A stretch of DNA of 64,000 nt from Adiantum capillus-veneris (lineage: Eukaryota > Streptophyta > Polypodiopsida > Polypodiales > Pteridaceae): NCBI GenBank assembly GCA_014529385.2, contig CM043958.1:85603525-85667524 (forward strand), read 5' to 3'. This document shows positions 10,561-21,149 of this stretch, one piece after another; positions within the stretch are counted from its first letter, which is position 1, and each line of letters starts with the position of its first letter. Below the pieces are notes generated by a model, which was given only the letters and a program-made list of their open reading frames with translations, made no database searches and had not been told where the DNA came from. A program made the position numbers and the translations under genes.

Positions 10561-12184
10561 CTTTGAAGAGAGGAGTGAGTGGGGTGGGACCTGGAGGAGT
10601 AGCGAGTGGTGTGTAGCCAAGAGTGGCTGATAGTCGCATAAAAATCGGAGTAGAGGGCAACACGATGACCAATGTGGGGGCGGTCAAAGAAGGGGGAGGT
10701 AAGGAGCCTCGACAACTACGAAGCAATGTGGAAGCGTCAAAGGTGGGAGCGACATGTGTCTTGGGAGGGGGCAGGGGGGGGGGGAGCGGAAATCCCTCTC
10801 CCTTTTATAATAGTATAGATTATTGTTGTCCCTCAAATAGTACTAAAACAAATTCATGAATTAATTCCAAGAAGTGTAGAATTGTGTTTCTTGCCTTAGG
10901 GTACATATATCTTAAAAATCCCTTGTGGAGAGTATCAAGCCTCGTATGGATGGATATGCATGTAGTTTAGTATGAGAGAAGGGTTGCTAAGAATAATTTT
11001 GTCCTCCTTGTACGATAAGCAACATTTGGGGTTGCAAATTAACTCATCAAGTGGCAATGCCTACTTTTAGGGGATGAATTAATTGTTTGGCATCGCAGGT
11101 GTTCTAGATTGGAGTCGAGGTGTTCACTGGATCATGAACCAATTCTTGTCTTCATTGCATCTTCGACTGCCACCTTTGACAATTTAATTTCCTGATTAAA
11201 AGCGTAAATGATATCCATGTAATAGCTGGTCTCAATCATCGTCTATGGTCATCCTGAAAAATATACAATCATGTTGTTGACGATGCTTGCACCTTGGACG
11301 GCTCACCTGAAAGATATGTGCTTATCGAAGCGGTTGAACCAAAAGACATTTTGAAATTGTGAAAAAGAGAAGAATTTACAAAGGGATTTTACAAACTTAG
11401 TTTAAAAATCACTAATTTGATATGAGAAGATCATGTTTACAAGATAAATGTACAAAATATTGTGTGGAATAACTCACAAAAAGGAATCACGTCAAGTGGC
11501 TTTACTCTAGGGAAAATAAACAATGTGAAGGTCAATGCATCCTTGTAAACACGTGGAGAACAAATGTGTGTGGAAGATGCTTTCAAGTGTGCTACTCAAC
11601 ATCTTCAAACGTGAAAAAGCAGGAAGTATGTTGTACAAAAGGTGAGAATACATTAGAACTAGCATTATCTTGGGTGGTAAAGCAAGGGCACAAGAATAGA
11701 CGATAAAAGAAGACATATTTTAGCATCTTGCTTGGTGTGTGTGCACTGATGCACTTGCATATGTGTGTCGATCGACTGGCAAGGTAGGATTGTGTTTTTT
11801 TCGTTGGGGCAGTCGATGCATTGTCATAGTTTTGAATGGCTCTTATTAGCTAGAAGACATGGAAAGATGACAAACAATTCAAGAAACATCTAAAAATAGT
11901 GTAGGTGTTGTTTAAAAATTGTCATTTTTACTGGAGAACCTTGGCAAGAAAGAAAGAAATCTTCCAAGCTAACAAGAAACCACACAGACGTCGATAAACC
12001 CAAATGCCATTCATTCTACAAAACCCCGATTTGGCTACAAGGGTGTGCAACTCAATTTGAACCCACGACAACGGTGTGATTCGAATGTGTAGGAGCGGGG
12101 TCGCAATATGTCTCTAGGGTTTATGAGTTTGCTTGATGTGTTTTTTTTTTAAAGGGGGTTAGGGAAGGGCATTAAGAGGGGGAG
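10561..12184. other. No gene recognised
   Basis: It starts with a low-complexity proline/threonine-type frame next to the Ptta remnant and a short G run near 10770-10780. After that it is AT-rich sequence with only short frames. I see no repeat that recurs in this window. Confidence 0.45.
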
Positions 12185-12244
12185 GGGTTTAGCGTGGGAA
12201 GAACGCGCCTGCCTCGTAAGTTTGAATCTTCATAAAATGCTTTC

Positions 12245-12251
12245 TATAAAT
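12245..12251 (+). promoter_or_regulatory. TATA box of the TPD1-like gene
   Basis: TATAAAT lies 67 bases upstream of the ATG at 12312. That leaves room for a start site about 30 bases downstream and a short GA-rich leader (12290-12310). Confidence 0.55.
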
Positions 12252-12289
12252 GTGCGCCAATTGCGGGAGGCTTAAGCCTTATGGAAGCG

Positions 12290-12309
12290 TAGAGAGAGAG
12301 AGAGAGAGA
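12290..12309. repeat. (GA)n tract in the presumed 5' leader
   Basis: A GA run ends just before the ATG at 12312. GA-rich leaders are common in plant genes, so it may be transcribed. Confidence 0.8.
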
Positions 12310-12311
12310 AT

Positions 12312-12420
12312 ATGGTGCGGCTTGGGTTGCTGCTCGGCCTCTTCCTCCTGCTGGTCGTCTTTCACGAGAATGCGTCTCACTGTAAGCTACCCTCGCTCTC
12401 CATCAACCAATACTCTGCGC

Positions 12421-12462
<42 letters not shown>

Positions 12463-12538
12463 GTGGTCTCCGCATGTAATGCATGCTCTCTCTCTTCCTC
12501 CTGCTGCTAAGAATGCCTCTTATTGTAAGCTACCCTCG

Positions 12539-12577
<39 letters not shown>

Positions 12578-13171
12578 TGTGTTTTGATTGCATGCAATCG
12601 TCTCTCTTTGATCGAAAGTCTCTTGGGACGACGTTAAAATCTTCTCCCCCCCCCTCTCTTCCCACGTCTATATTTTGAGTTTAAAACATTCCATAAAATC
12701 TAATTTTGCCCATAGCTTTAGTATTATGGCCTTTTATTTAAAATGTTTTACATGTATAATTGTATTATGGCCTTGTGTTTTAACTGTATAATTGTGCTTA
12801 CATGAATGCTTCATATACATTAACTTCTCTTTGTGTGTGTAATTTTTGTAGGCCTTGCCTTCACTCCACTAGTTCAGACATGTCGATGTGGACATGGTCC
12901 CCAACTCTGCTCTATCAAGGACATTGTCAGCATTACACGACCGGACCCAACTTGGAGACAAAAGAGATACTTTGTGACTGTCTTGAACAATTGTTTGCAA
13001 TGCCAAGCATCATGGGTGGCAGTGAGGTCTAGTATTCCTGGGTACCCCACCCTCCTCAAGGGTGGAGCTGCTCTCAATCCATGGGAGATGGTGGAAGTTG
13101 GCCCTAACCCAGGTCCTCCAATTCCCCACCCCCCCACCCAAGTAAACTTTACTTGTATACGTCATCCTTGA
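12312..13171 (+). CDS. Two-exon secreted cysteine-rich protein, TPD1-like
   Basis: Exon 1 (12312-12381) opens with a textbook signal peptide: Met-Val-Arg, a Leu/Val-rich core over residues 4-17, then a polar stretch to residue 23. The donor is GTAAGC at 12382 and the acceptor TTTTTGTAG ends at 12851; the split codon gives Cys24. Exon 2 (12852-13171) stays in frame to a TGA, for about 129 residues. Mature cysteines are at 24, 34, 36, 43, 71, 74 and one near the C-terminus. The blocks CSIKDIVSITRP (43-54) and YFVTVLNNCLQC (63-74) fit the conserved C-x3-DI and Y-x-V-x-N-x-C core of TPD1 and related secreted plant proteins. TPD1 is the apoplastic ligand of the EMS1 receptor kinase. The CxVNxGxP block seen in the family is weak here (VGPNPGPPIP). 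A GT at 13143 could be another donor. The gene structure is strong; the family call is moderate. Confidence 0.6.
12337..12546 (+). repeat. Duplicated exon-1 end with splice donor, plus intronic microsatellites
   Basis: 'cctcctgctg', 'agaatgc', 'tgtaagctaccctcgctctc' occur in the same order at 12337-12398 (real exon 1 and donor) and at 12490-12546, inside the intron. (CT)n tracts lie between and after them (12422-12460, 12539-12560), then (GT)n to 12582. The second copy retains a GTAAGC donor, but its reading frame does not give a signal peptide in phase with exon 2. Confidence 0.75.
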
Positions 13172-13580
13172 ATGCCTATACTTTAGTTTCTTTACTTCCC
13201 AAATTTTTTATAAATTATTTGTGGAATATTAAACATGAAGTTGAAGTATATTATCATAGATATAGCTCCTCTAGTCTCACAAATAGATATTTGTAAGTGG
13301 GCAAGCATTAAAAGGAGGAATTACAATCATCTAGGGCCAATTTTGGTAGGAAAAACCTACATGGTATTAAGAAGGTGTTACAAAAGAATCCTTATGACAA
13401 CTTTTGACTCAAATGACTTTGCAATTGCTGTACTTGGAAGATTATGCAATTGTTTTTGGATTTAAAACGTGATAAAATCTATAGCCAATAAATTTTTCGA
13501 TGTGATTTCAAAATTTCTTATTGTGCATTAGCATGATATTAAGGGTGTGCAGACCAACTTAGGCTTGTCAAACAATATTT
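13172..13580. other. 3' flank of the TPD1-like gene
   Basis: AT-rich sequence. AATATTAAA near 13226 could serve as a plant polyadenylation signal, but this is guesswork. An 76-codon frame at 13235-13465 shows no motif. Confidence 0.35.
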
Positions 13581-14460
13581 CTCAAGCTAAGAACAAACTT
13601 ACTATTACAAAACAAACATTAATCAACATGACTTGGTGCAACCACAAGGTTATCCATTTCAAAGAAAAGAAAAAAGGCAATTTCCTTAAGGAAAACAAGG
13701 TCTAAATGTTGTGGACTTGGGCTAAGGGATCAACATTAAGGAAGGTAGAAGCATGCACGGAGATGAGTAGAGTGAGACAGAAGAGATTGATATGTATGAA
13801 GCTCTGAATGGTGTAGCAATCGCTGCAGCTCCCAATTTTTCAAGATGATGTCAACTGATGGCTAGTAGTTGCCAACCATATTGATTTTTATACCCAGCAA
13901 CCTCCCACTAACAACGCAACATGAATTTAAGTTATGGCTATATATACAACGTGTGCAAAGTCTATGTCTCTATGCAATGCCCTTGATATTGTGCAAACTT
14001 TTTGGAAGTGGAGGAAAGATTTATGAGAAGTATTTGTCGAGCTAAGAACAAACTCACACCTACAATCACAATTTGGTGCAAGCATAACGTTATCCATGAA
14101 CCAAAAAATGAAATTTTATAAAATGAGGTCTAAGTGCTATAATTCTTAGGCTCATGGATCACCTCATTACAATTCACAAACATGAAGGAAAGCATAGAGG
14201 TGTATGGAAATGTGGAGAGAGAGACCTATATGGGGTTCATCTCTTGGTGCAACACTCCCTAAAGCTCCCATTTTTTTGTGTCATTAGTTAAAAGAATGGT
14301 ATATCTAGTTAATAGTTGCCACTCATGGTTTTATACTCAACAACCTCCTACTTAAAGGCCTATGTGGATTTATGCAAGCTTAACTTATGTATACAAAGTG
14401 TGTAAATTCTTTGTCTCTACCCAATGCCCATAAACACTCTACAATGTGCCAAATTCTCGA
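13581..14460. repeat. Old tandem duplication, two diverged units of about 430 bp
   Basis: Unit 1 (13581-14005) and unit 2 (14036-14460) share an ordered set of blocks offset by 455 bases: 'gctaagaacaaac', 'ttggtgcaa', 'gttatccat', 'gctcccatttttt', 'agttgcca', 'caacctcc', 'tgtctcta' and 'caatgccc'. Divergence is high, so the event is old. No coding potential is visible. Both units read like non-coding retroelement or intron sequence. Confidence 0.75.
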
Positions 14461-14900
14461 AAGTTAGGCCTTTCCTAACAAGGTAATGCAGGATCACTCA
14501 TATGTGTGAATCTTGACTATCTCAATGCACTTTTGTGAGGCTCTAGCCCTTTAATACTACAGGAGGGTAGGTGTTGATTGGTATCCACCCTTACTTTATA
14601 GTTAAAGGAACTAGTGGACATTGCCTTAGCTAGTCAAGAGCCACAGGCATGCGCCACTAGGAAGGACTTGCCCTAGCCTACTATTGCAAGTGCACGCAAT
14701 CCATAGCCCTAAATTAGCTAGCATCAACCTACCATGATTGTTTTGGAACTTTTAAAAGACCTCGTCACCTTCAGTGATCGTAACCTATAACCTTTTTTTT
14801 GTCTGCATACTTTTTGTAATGATCGGATACCAAACGTTTTGATACCAAACATTTTGGTGAGCGGTATGTATGAAAAAGAGAGAGCTAATCTGTGGAATTG
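14461..14900. other. No gene recognised
   Basis: Sequence between the tandem duplication and the decayed Gypsy RT, perhaps part of the same old element on the minus strand. Confidence 0.4.
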
Positions 14901-15720
14901 ACTAAGAACATCTACAACAATGTTATATCGACCATGATGATACCGTAGTCTTGCATCATACTCTTGAAAAATATTAGTCCACTTCGCCTTTCAATCCTTC
15001 AAATCTGTTTGATTTGTGAACCATTTTATGTTTTCATGGTCAAACACATTAAGTTATGTACAAATAATTGCTCCACCTTTTCAAGCATACACTATAACAT
15101 AGAGTTTTCTTTTGTAGGCATACTAATTCTATTGTACGCTTTTAAGTTTTTTACTCTCAAAATCCACGAGTCTTCCATCTTGAACTAAAATTTCACAGAG
15201 AGATGTGCAACTAGCATCTATTTATGAAACAAATAGTTTAAGTGGATCAACTATAGCAAGTATGGAAACTTATACTAAAACTACCTTGAGATAGTCAAAA
15301 TTGTGTTGTTGACACCAGAAGAAAGCCTTGCCTTTGCCTTTCTATTGGTCTACCATCATAGGCACAATAAGTTTCACACAATCTTTTAACAAACTCATGG
15401 TGAACATTTGTCGATCATAGGAAAATTTGAAGTTCTTCAAATCGGTAGAATGATGCGAGTTTAGGATAGTATCTAGTTTGAAAAGAACCATTGCTACATT
15501 GTTTGCTGGAAAAAAGTGTGACCAAGGTAGTGCACACTTAATCTCCTTGGTAGAAAGTTAATGTTGACATAATAAAGAAACACTTTTTGAAGATGTTTTG
15601 AATGTTCCTCTTTAGTAGCACCATAAGCAAGGATGTCATTGAGGAAGACAATGACATACTTTCCCAAGTATCATTCTCAAACACTATCCACTGTATCTTT
15701 AGATGAGAGATACCCCTCCC
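14900..15720 (-). pseudogene. Decayed Ty3/Gypsy reverse transcriptase and RNase H
   Basis: On the minus strand from about 15660 the sequence reads KYVIVFLNDILAYG, then EEHSKHLQKVF and VHYLGHTFF. This is the YxDD (here FLND) segment of a Gypsy RT with its downstream EEH...LGH signature. Further on come FDYLKVVL, an IDASCTSLCEILVQDGRLV stretch (RNase H TDAS block) and SKKL. The following ENSML and LEKVEQLFVHNL correspond to the KE..A..A...W..YL region. Many stops and frame changes make it long dead. The transcript direction is minus. Confidence 0.65.
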
Positions 15721-16785
15721 TAGGGGTCTATGTAAGAATTATACAATCTACACTTTTCCATCGATATAACAATTTTAGTTTACATCAGAGTGAAAAAAGA
15801 GTAAATATAAGGATAAGTGATGTAGGTGATCCTAATCTTGTATCGACATTGGTATGAGAAACATAACACATGAGTCCAACCATATCATATCATCTTGTAT
15901 ATACACAAACAAACCTTTCCAAGGCAGGCTGTACAAGGTCTCTACCCTTACAGGTCTGACATAATCAATCAAAACCATTTCATAATCCGATCCAAAATCA
16001 TAAACCATAATCCAAATCCTCATCACATGGGTGAGCACTCCATTCTACTCTAGGTGATGCATATACATCCTTCAAAACCACTTTAGCACATAATATGGCT
16101 GCAATAAATTTCAACAAAACATCTGTGAAAAAAAAAGGAGCCACAAAAGCTTCCACAACCAAAAATCACAATTATATTCAATAAGGAATCTTCATCCGTT
16201 GGCCATAAACCATATTCATCATTGAAACCAGTCATTGAAACCAACTCCCACACGAGTTTTTGACTGTACTCAGTGTAGTCAACTAAGCCGATACACATGG
16301 CCCTTGAAGATCAAATTTTATCCATGAAAAATGATTCAATCAGTGAATACACATAATCTCAAATCATCAATTTAGAAGCATCTAAATGATGTACCATAAT
16401 TTCACACCACCCCCCTTGTACATAGAGGTAGTTTTGACCTTGAAGGGTAGAAAGCAATACACACATGCACATGAGACATCCACATATTTCTTCCAAGGTT
16501 CCACGCATATACAACATCAGATAACTCCAATCGTGATGCCAAATATCCCCATCACTTTGATCAATCATCTGCCATACCTTCACATGTAAGTGTAAAACAA
16601 CTTTTCCTTATTCTTAAATGTATAGACATACAAGAGAGTGTTTAACCTCATACCAATGCATCAAGATCAGATCTATAACATAGACTTGTTGGGGATAAAG
16701 GCCTTTAGGCCAATACTATCACAAACTTACCTCTCACTAATCCTAGTCGCATTCTTTGCTATTAATAATATAGAACAATAAGGAG
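15721..16785. other. Probable continuation of the decayed Gypsy element
   Basis: Only short minus frames (16038-15832, 16298-16083, 16583-16359) with no domain I can name. Position upstream of the RT remnant would fit decayed gag/protease. Confidence 0.3.
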
Positions 16786-16927
16786 CTCACATGTAGTGTG
16801 GTATATTGGTTATACCATTTCCCACTTGAATAACAAGTCTTAAGTTCAACTCCTCGTCAGCTCGCTCTTTAAGGTCTCTTGGGATAGTTTCCTTCCTACG
16901 ACATTAAAATTGTCTTCTTCTTCTTCT

Positions 16928-16930
<3 letters not shown>
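16786..16930 (+). mobile_element. SINE-like, tRNA-derived unit with a (CT)n tail
   Basis: 'gtggtatattggttatacc' fits an A box and 'agttcaactcc' about 35 bases later fits a B box, the spacing of a Pol III promoter. A body with 'gtctcttggga' and 'cgacattaaaattgtcttc' runs into (TTC)n and then (CT)n. A related body block, 'gtctcttgggacgacg' then 'ttaaaatcttctcc', occurs near 12618-12650. Target duplications were not resolved. Confidence 0.4.

Positions 16931-16987
<57 letters not shown>
16931..16987. repeat. (CT)n microsatellite
   Basis: Perfect CT run of nearly 60 bases, preceded by TTC repeats. Confidence 0.97.
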
Positions 16988-16988
<1 letters not shown>

Positions 16989-17033
16989 AACCCTAATCTT
17001 CCTCATTGCATACTCATCAACAATTAGTATCAG
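16988..17033 (+). repeat. LTR end and primer-binding-like site of an old Copia element
   Basis: 'aaccctaat...catcaaca' followed at once by ATTAGTATCAG mirrors the Copia E junction, 'aaccctaattccaaca' then ATTGGTATCAGAGC. The likely LTR end is at 17022. The site at 17024-17033 is a mutated initiator-Met tRNA primer site. The upstream LTR limit is unclear. Confidence 0.5.
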
Positions 17034-18120
17034 TCGGAGTGAAGACCTTGCATTATTGCAATGTCGTGGTAGAGAATGCGATGAAGCTGCAAAATTTCTA
17101 GCTCTCTGTTGCAACAAAAATATGACTAAGTAAATAGGTGATTTTGAGCTTGGTTCCCAAGTTGTAGTCTACAAATGTCCAGTTCAATGTTTTTTCAAAT
17201 TCCACACCGATTTGGTTGTACATTTCATAGACTGCCTTTTGACGATAAAACAGCTTGTTTCATGCCCATTCCTATGATGCTTGACTGTTTTTTCATGCTC
17301 TACAACTTTATTGAAGGAATTTTTTGCAAATTCTATACGGTTTGAGAGATATTGGCTGACACGTTGAAGGGTGTTCTAGAAGTTGTAGATGCTTTTGTAA
17401 AGAGTTGTTGAAAGTGGGATGCTTATTGCATACTTCATTTGTTCAATGCGTGGCTGATTTTCTCAAGAATTTTGAGCATACATAACATATATGTGCTTGC
17501 GTATGCACATTCTTGATTACATTGATGCATGCTCTTGTGGATATTGCTTATGTACGCATTAGTGGAGCCATCCTGGCCAGTATGGCAGTCTCGACCATTT
17601 ATGAGACTTGGTCCAAAAGATAGTCATTTCTTAGACTTGATTATAGTCGTGTCTTTGCTTAGCCTTTTGTGAGGGTCATGCGTGAGGTTTTTTGAAGCCA
17701 AAAATTGGGGGCTGGATTACCCAATGCAAGATGGATTAGGTTGTTGGAGTTTCCCTTATTTTGGCCTCGCCATAGGACATGTATGGTAGTGGGCAGGTGC
17801 TCAACATATGTGTGCATGATCTCGATGCATTGAGAGATGCTGTGATTGTTGACTATTCTTAGTAAGATACTGCTTATTTTGGTGATTTATGACATTTTGG
17901 ATTTGAGATTTTGTTCTTCGTACGAGGAAATTTTACCAAATTTTATTAGTCAATTACATGGCTATGATTTCTTGAGCATCTCTTCATCTTGCCATTCATT
18001 CTCTTGGTGGTTTGTTGATTAAGATTTTACTTAATTCCTAAGTCTATCATTCAATTATCATTATCTAAATCTGTGTACTATAGTGTGGTAGATGTTGAAG
18101 GAGGTGCTTATGCATTATGG
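17034..18120. other. Decayed leader and gag start of the old Copia element
   Basis: No frame of useful length. By position it lies between the primer-like site and the gag remnant. No other feature is seen. Confidence 0.35.
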
Positions 18121-18952
18121 TAGTGTTTGTGCAATCTCAATGATCAGACTAGTGCTACAACGCAAGTGTATTGGCTAAAGAATCTTGTTGATTGTCGCAT
18201 GAAAGAACAAAATTCCATGCCAGATCACTTGAACAAGTTCAATGCAAGTTTTAGCCAGTTGATTGCACTGAAGGTTCTTCTTAATGATAGCCTAAAAGCT
18301 ATGTTTCATTGACTAGATTGCCAAAATATTGGGATACTTTTGTACGGTAAACTAGTAACAGTCTTATAGCGAATGAACTTGCCATAAAGAAGGTTGCTAC
18401 TTCTTTGTTGACTAAAGAGATGATCATGTACAAATGATAGTGGGAAATATTCAATTGTAGTCAAGAAAGGAATTTGTAGAAAGAGGAGAATCAAGAAGAA
18501 AATCTTGTTCTTGTCATGGCATAAGTGTTACCATTGTGATAAGATTGGTCATATACAAAAGGATTGTTTTAGATGGAAGAGAGAGCAAAGAAAAGATAAA
18601 TGTAAGCAAGTTCAAGACAAAGGTGAACTGAAAGCTTCATGTGTGAAAACTGAAGAAGGAAACACAATGGAATCACATGGAGATGTGTTGTTCTTATCAT
18701 ATCTTGACTATGATGTTTTAGTTGCAAGTTTTGCTACTAACTTTCAAAAGTGGATCATTGATTCTAGTACATCATTTCATCTTACTCCATGTAGAGAATC
18801 GTTTTCCACTTATGATGCATTAAGAAAAGGTGTGGTCCAACTTGGAAACAATTATGTGTGTGACATAATGGGCACTGGTGATTTGCGATTGTGGTTTGCT
18901 AATGGATGTAACTTCACTTTGAAGAATGTGTCTGATCCTCCGTCGATGTTAG

Positions 18953-18955
<3 letters not shown>
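18121..18955 (+). pseudogene. Decayed Copia gag and protease
   Basis: The frame 18127-18312 contains YWLKNLVDCRMKEQNSMPDH and LNKFNASFSQLIAL, the typical Copia UBN2 gag block. After a broken stretch, 18505-18955 has a zinc knuckle CYHCDKIGHIQKDC and a protease-like WIIDSSTSFHLTP, where DSGAS has become DSSTS. The frame ends in the CT tract at 18957. Integrase, RT and RNase H are missing, so this is a truncated and dead copy. Confidence 0.7.
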
Positions 18956-18956
<1 letters not shown>

Positions 18957-19010
<54 letters not shown>

Positions 19011-19102
19011 TTTTTCCCTTGGCAAACACACCTTGATCAAACATTGTCGTCACCATCACTTTTACTCCTTTTTTCTCTGTCCTGATCCTCCGTTGGCCTC
19101 GG

Positions 19103-19162
<60 letters not shown>
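18957..19162. repeat. Pair of (CT)n tracts with shared upstream motif
   Basis: CT tracts at 18957-19007 and 19106-19162 are each preceded by 'ctgatcctccgt' and 'gcctctctct'. This suggests that the tract and its flank were duplicated together. Confidence 0.85.
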
Positions 19163-19165
<3 letters not shown>

Positions 19166-19274
19166 TAGAAATATAGAGGAAGAGAGAGAAGACGAACATC
19201 CATTACTGATAAATAACATTATATTTATGCTGCTTGGAGTACATACAACAACACTTTATATGGTGCAGCCACAT

Positions 19275-19523
19275 TCATTTTTTGGAGGCCTCGGGCTTTG
19301 TAGGAGTATTGGCCTCTATAGGCAAGAGATGATTCACCACGCGCCTTACTTGTGCCTTACATCTCTCCTCATCCTCCTCTGTGATGATTCCAACTCTTTT
19401 CCAGTAGGAGAATGCAAATTTCCCCTTCTCGTCCAAGTTCAGCAACGAGCACAAGTTGAGTTTTGTGCGGCACTTATAAAGACAATACACCTCTAATGTT
19501 GCCTTATGAGCCTCCCAAACCAT
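19275..19523 (-). CDS. Unrecognised 82-codon frame
   Basis: The predicted peptide (MVWEAHKATLEVYCLYKC..., with GKFAFSYWKRVGIITEEDEE in the middle) has normal protein composition. It lies downstream of the SWIM-type remnant on the same strand, so it may be a 3' exon of that gene. No domain is recognised, and it may be a chance frame. Confidence 0.25.
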   Translation of the reverse strand: MVWEAHKATLEVYCLYKCRTKLNLCSLLNLDEKGKFAFSYWKRVGIITEEDEERCKAQVRRVVNHLLPIEANTPTKPEASKK

Positions 19524-19980
19524 TCAGCTCCATGTGTTGACCCTCCATTGGGGATGGCCTCCATGGCATCCCAAGAAGACTTGATGATATTCTCAAGATC
19601 GTCAGACATTAAAGCGAGGTAAAGAAGCTCTCAAGGATAGTTGTTGAATACTTACACAATTTTTTTGAAGGCACTATCAATTTTAAAGCATTTGGGAGAC
19701 GTCTAATTTATTATTCATTACTTTCGTACTGATGTACACCTCAACAGCCTCATACCCTATTGCACAATCCCTCTTTCTCTCTCTCTCTATGTCACACACA
19801 AGGAGAAGTATACACCTAAATCATTTTACTTCAAGATTAATGCTAACAAAACGAGAGACATAATGATTTATGAACCAAGATAATCCAAAGTATCTTTGCC
19901 AAAGGTCCAATACCTACCCAATCCATCTCAACTTTGACAGTTTCAATACATGGCAAAAAATGTGTCACAAAATTATCCAA
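19524..19980. other. No gene recognised
   Basis: Broken minus-strand frames between two coding remnants, including a short CT run near 19770-19790. It could be intron sequence. Confidence 0.35.
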
Positions 19981-20823
19981 TCATGGGACTTTAAGGTTGG
20001 ATATGTGTGCACGGCTAAGAGCATTATAGACTTCTACTTTGCTTAGCATAGCTTGATGTATGAACATGTTTTCTTTTTGGATCAATCTAAGCACTCTCAA
20101 GAAAATGAAGTACAAGTGCTTGTAAGCCAAATAAGAATTTTTCTTGACCTCCATGTTGGTGAAATCAGGGCATGTACAGTAGGGCTCATCCTTGATAAGC
20201 TCATACACCCCACATGTTCGTCTATTGTGTGAGACTCAACCTTGAAAACTTCATGTGATTTGTCTAGAATGAATTTCTCTTCAATCACCTTATCTTTTAA
20301 ACAAAGAGCCAAACCAAAAAAAAATGCTGCCTCCTCTGAAATGGAATTACAAAATTTGACTCTTGTGCCATTTCTGAGTATCGAACCACTACTTCTTGCT
20401 TTTGTTGAAGTGGAAGAGGAATAACCTCCACCCCTAGGAGGAGTCCGCATTGTGGTTGCACTCATTTTTTCTTTTCCAACTGTCTCCACTTGAAATCCTC
20501 CTTCAAGCAGTCTCTCAACTTCTTCATTGGTGATATTTGTTCCTAGATCAACCGACCAAATTGTTCGAGGAGGAATTTGGTCGAGGAGGAGCTGGTCTTG
20601 GTTCTATGTTGTGATCCACCACATAGCAATGAATAACATGTCTGGGACAAAACCAAAACCACAGCATGAGTAGCCCATTTGGATGTTTTCTATACCCCTC
20701 AAAGGATGGTGAAAGAGTTCCTTTACTATATGCCGCTATATTTTGTCCACATCTTTTTCCACCACCGAGGGAGCCACTACATGTTACACGACTGCCGAGA
20801 GGGGTTCTTCTAATTTCCCACAT
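19981..20823 (-). pseudogene. SWIM zinc-finger protein remnant with an upstream PARP-like finger
   Basis: Three minus frames line up as one protein broken by two frameshifts (near 20590 and 20215). The first part (20823-20560) has SRVTCSGSLGGGKRCGQNI and later GYRKHPNGLLMLWFWFCPRH, with Cys/His spacing like a PARP-type zinc finger. The middle (to 20220) reads TNEEVERLLEGGF and later SHTIDEHVG. The last part (20208-19981) reads VYELIKDEPYCTCPDF, then AYKHLYFIFLRVL, which fits a ZSWIM2-like SWIM finger, C-x-C-x(n)-C-x-H. The third metal ligand is lost: TAC (Tyr) at 20122-20124 where Cys is expected. SWIM fingers of this type bind protein or DNA partners. This copy is a pseudogene. Confidence 0.5.
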
Positions 20824-21149
20824 ACCTTCATTGACCTTTCATTCCAAAAACATAGAACTTTGTCTTCTCTTTGGAATTCTCACTCCCATCTACTACCCCT
20901 GAATCTTCCATGAAAATGATCTTCCTTGGCCTTATGTGTGTTGTGTGATTACGTGTTTTTGCATTGTACTTCCCCATCAACACTTCTCTCTACTGTTGTC
21001 ATGATACTCCCCCAATGTGCAATACGCACCTCCCACCAACTCAACCAAGATTCCATTGCATGGATGTTTCTATATATGCGGTTTCCATTACGCCACCATT
21101 GTCAAAGGAGACAAGACTCTGTTGCAGTTGCCTCTCTAGAGCAGGCTAA

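Noticed and set aside
12481-12524. Alternative first exon for the TPD1-like gene (a Leu-rich start near 12490)
   Set aside because: The Leu-rich frame joins exon 2 in the wrong phase and hits a stop soon after; the in-phase frame lacks a signal peptide.
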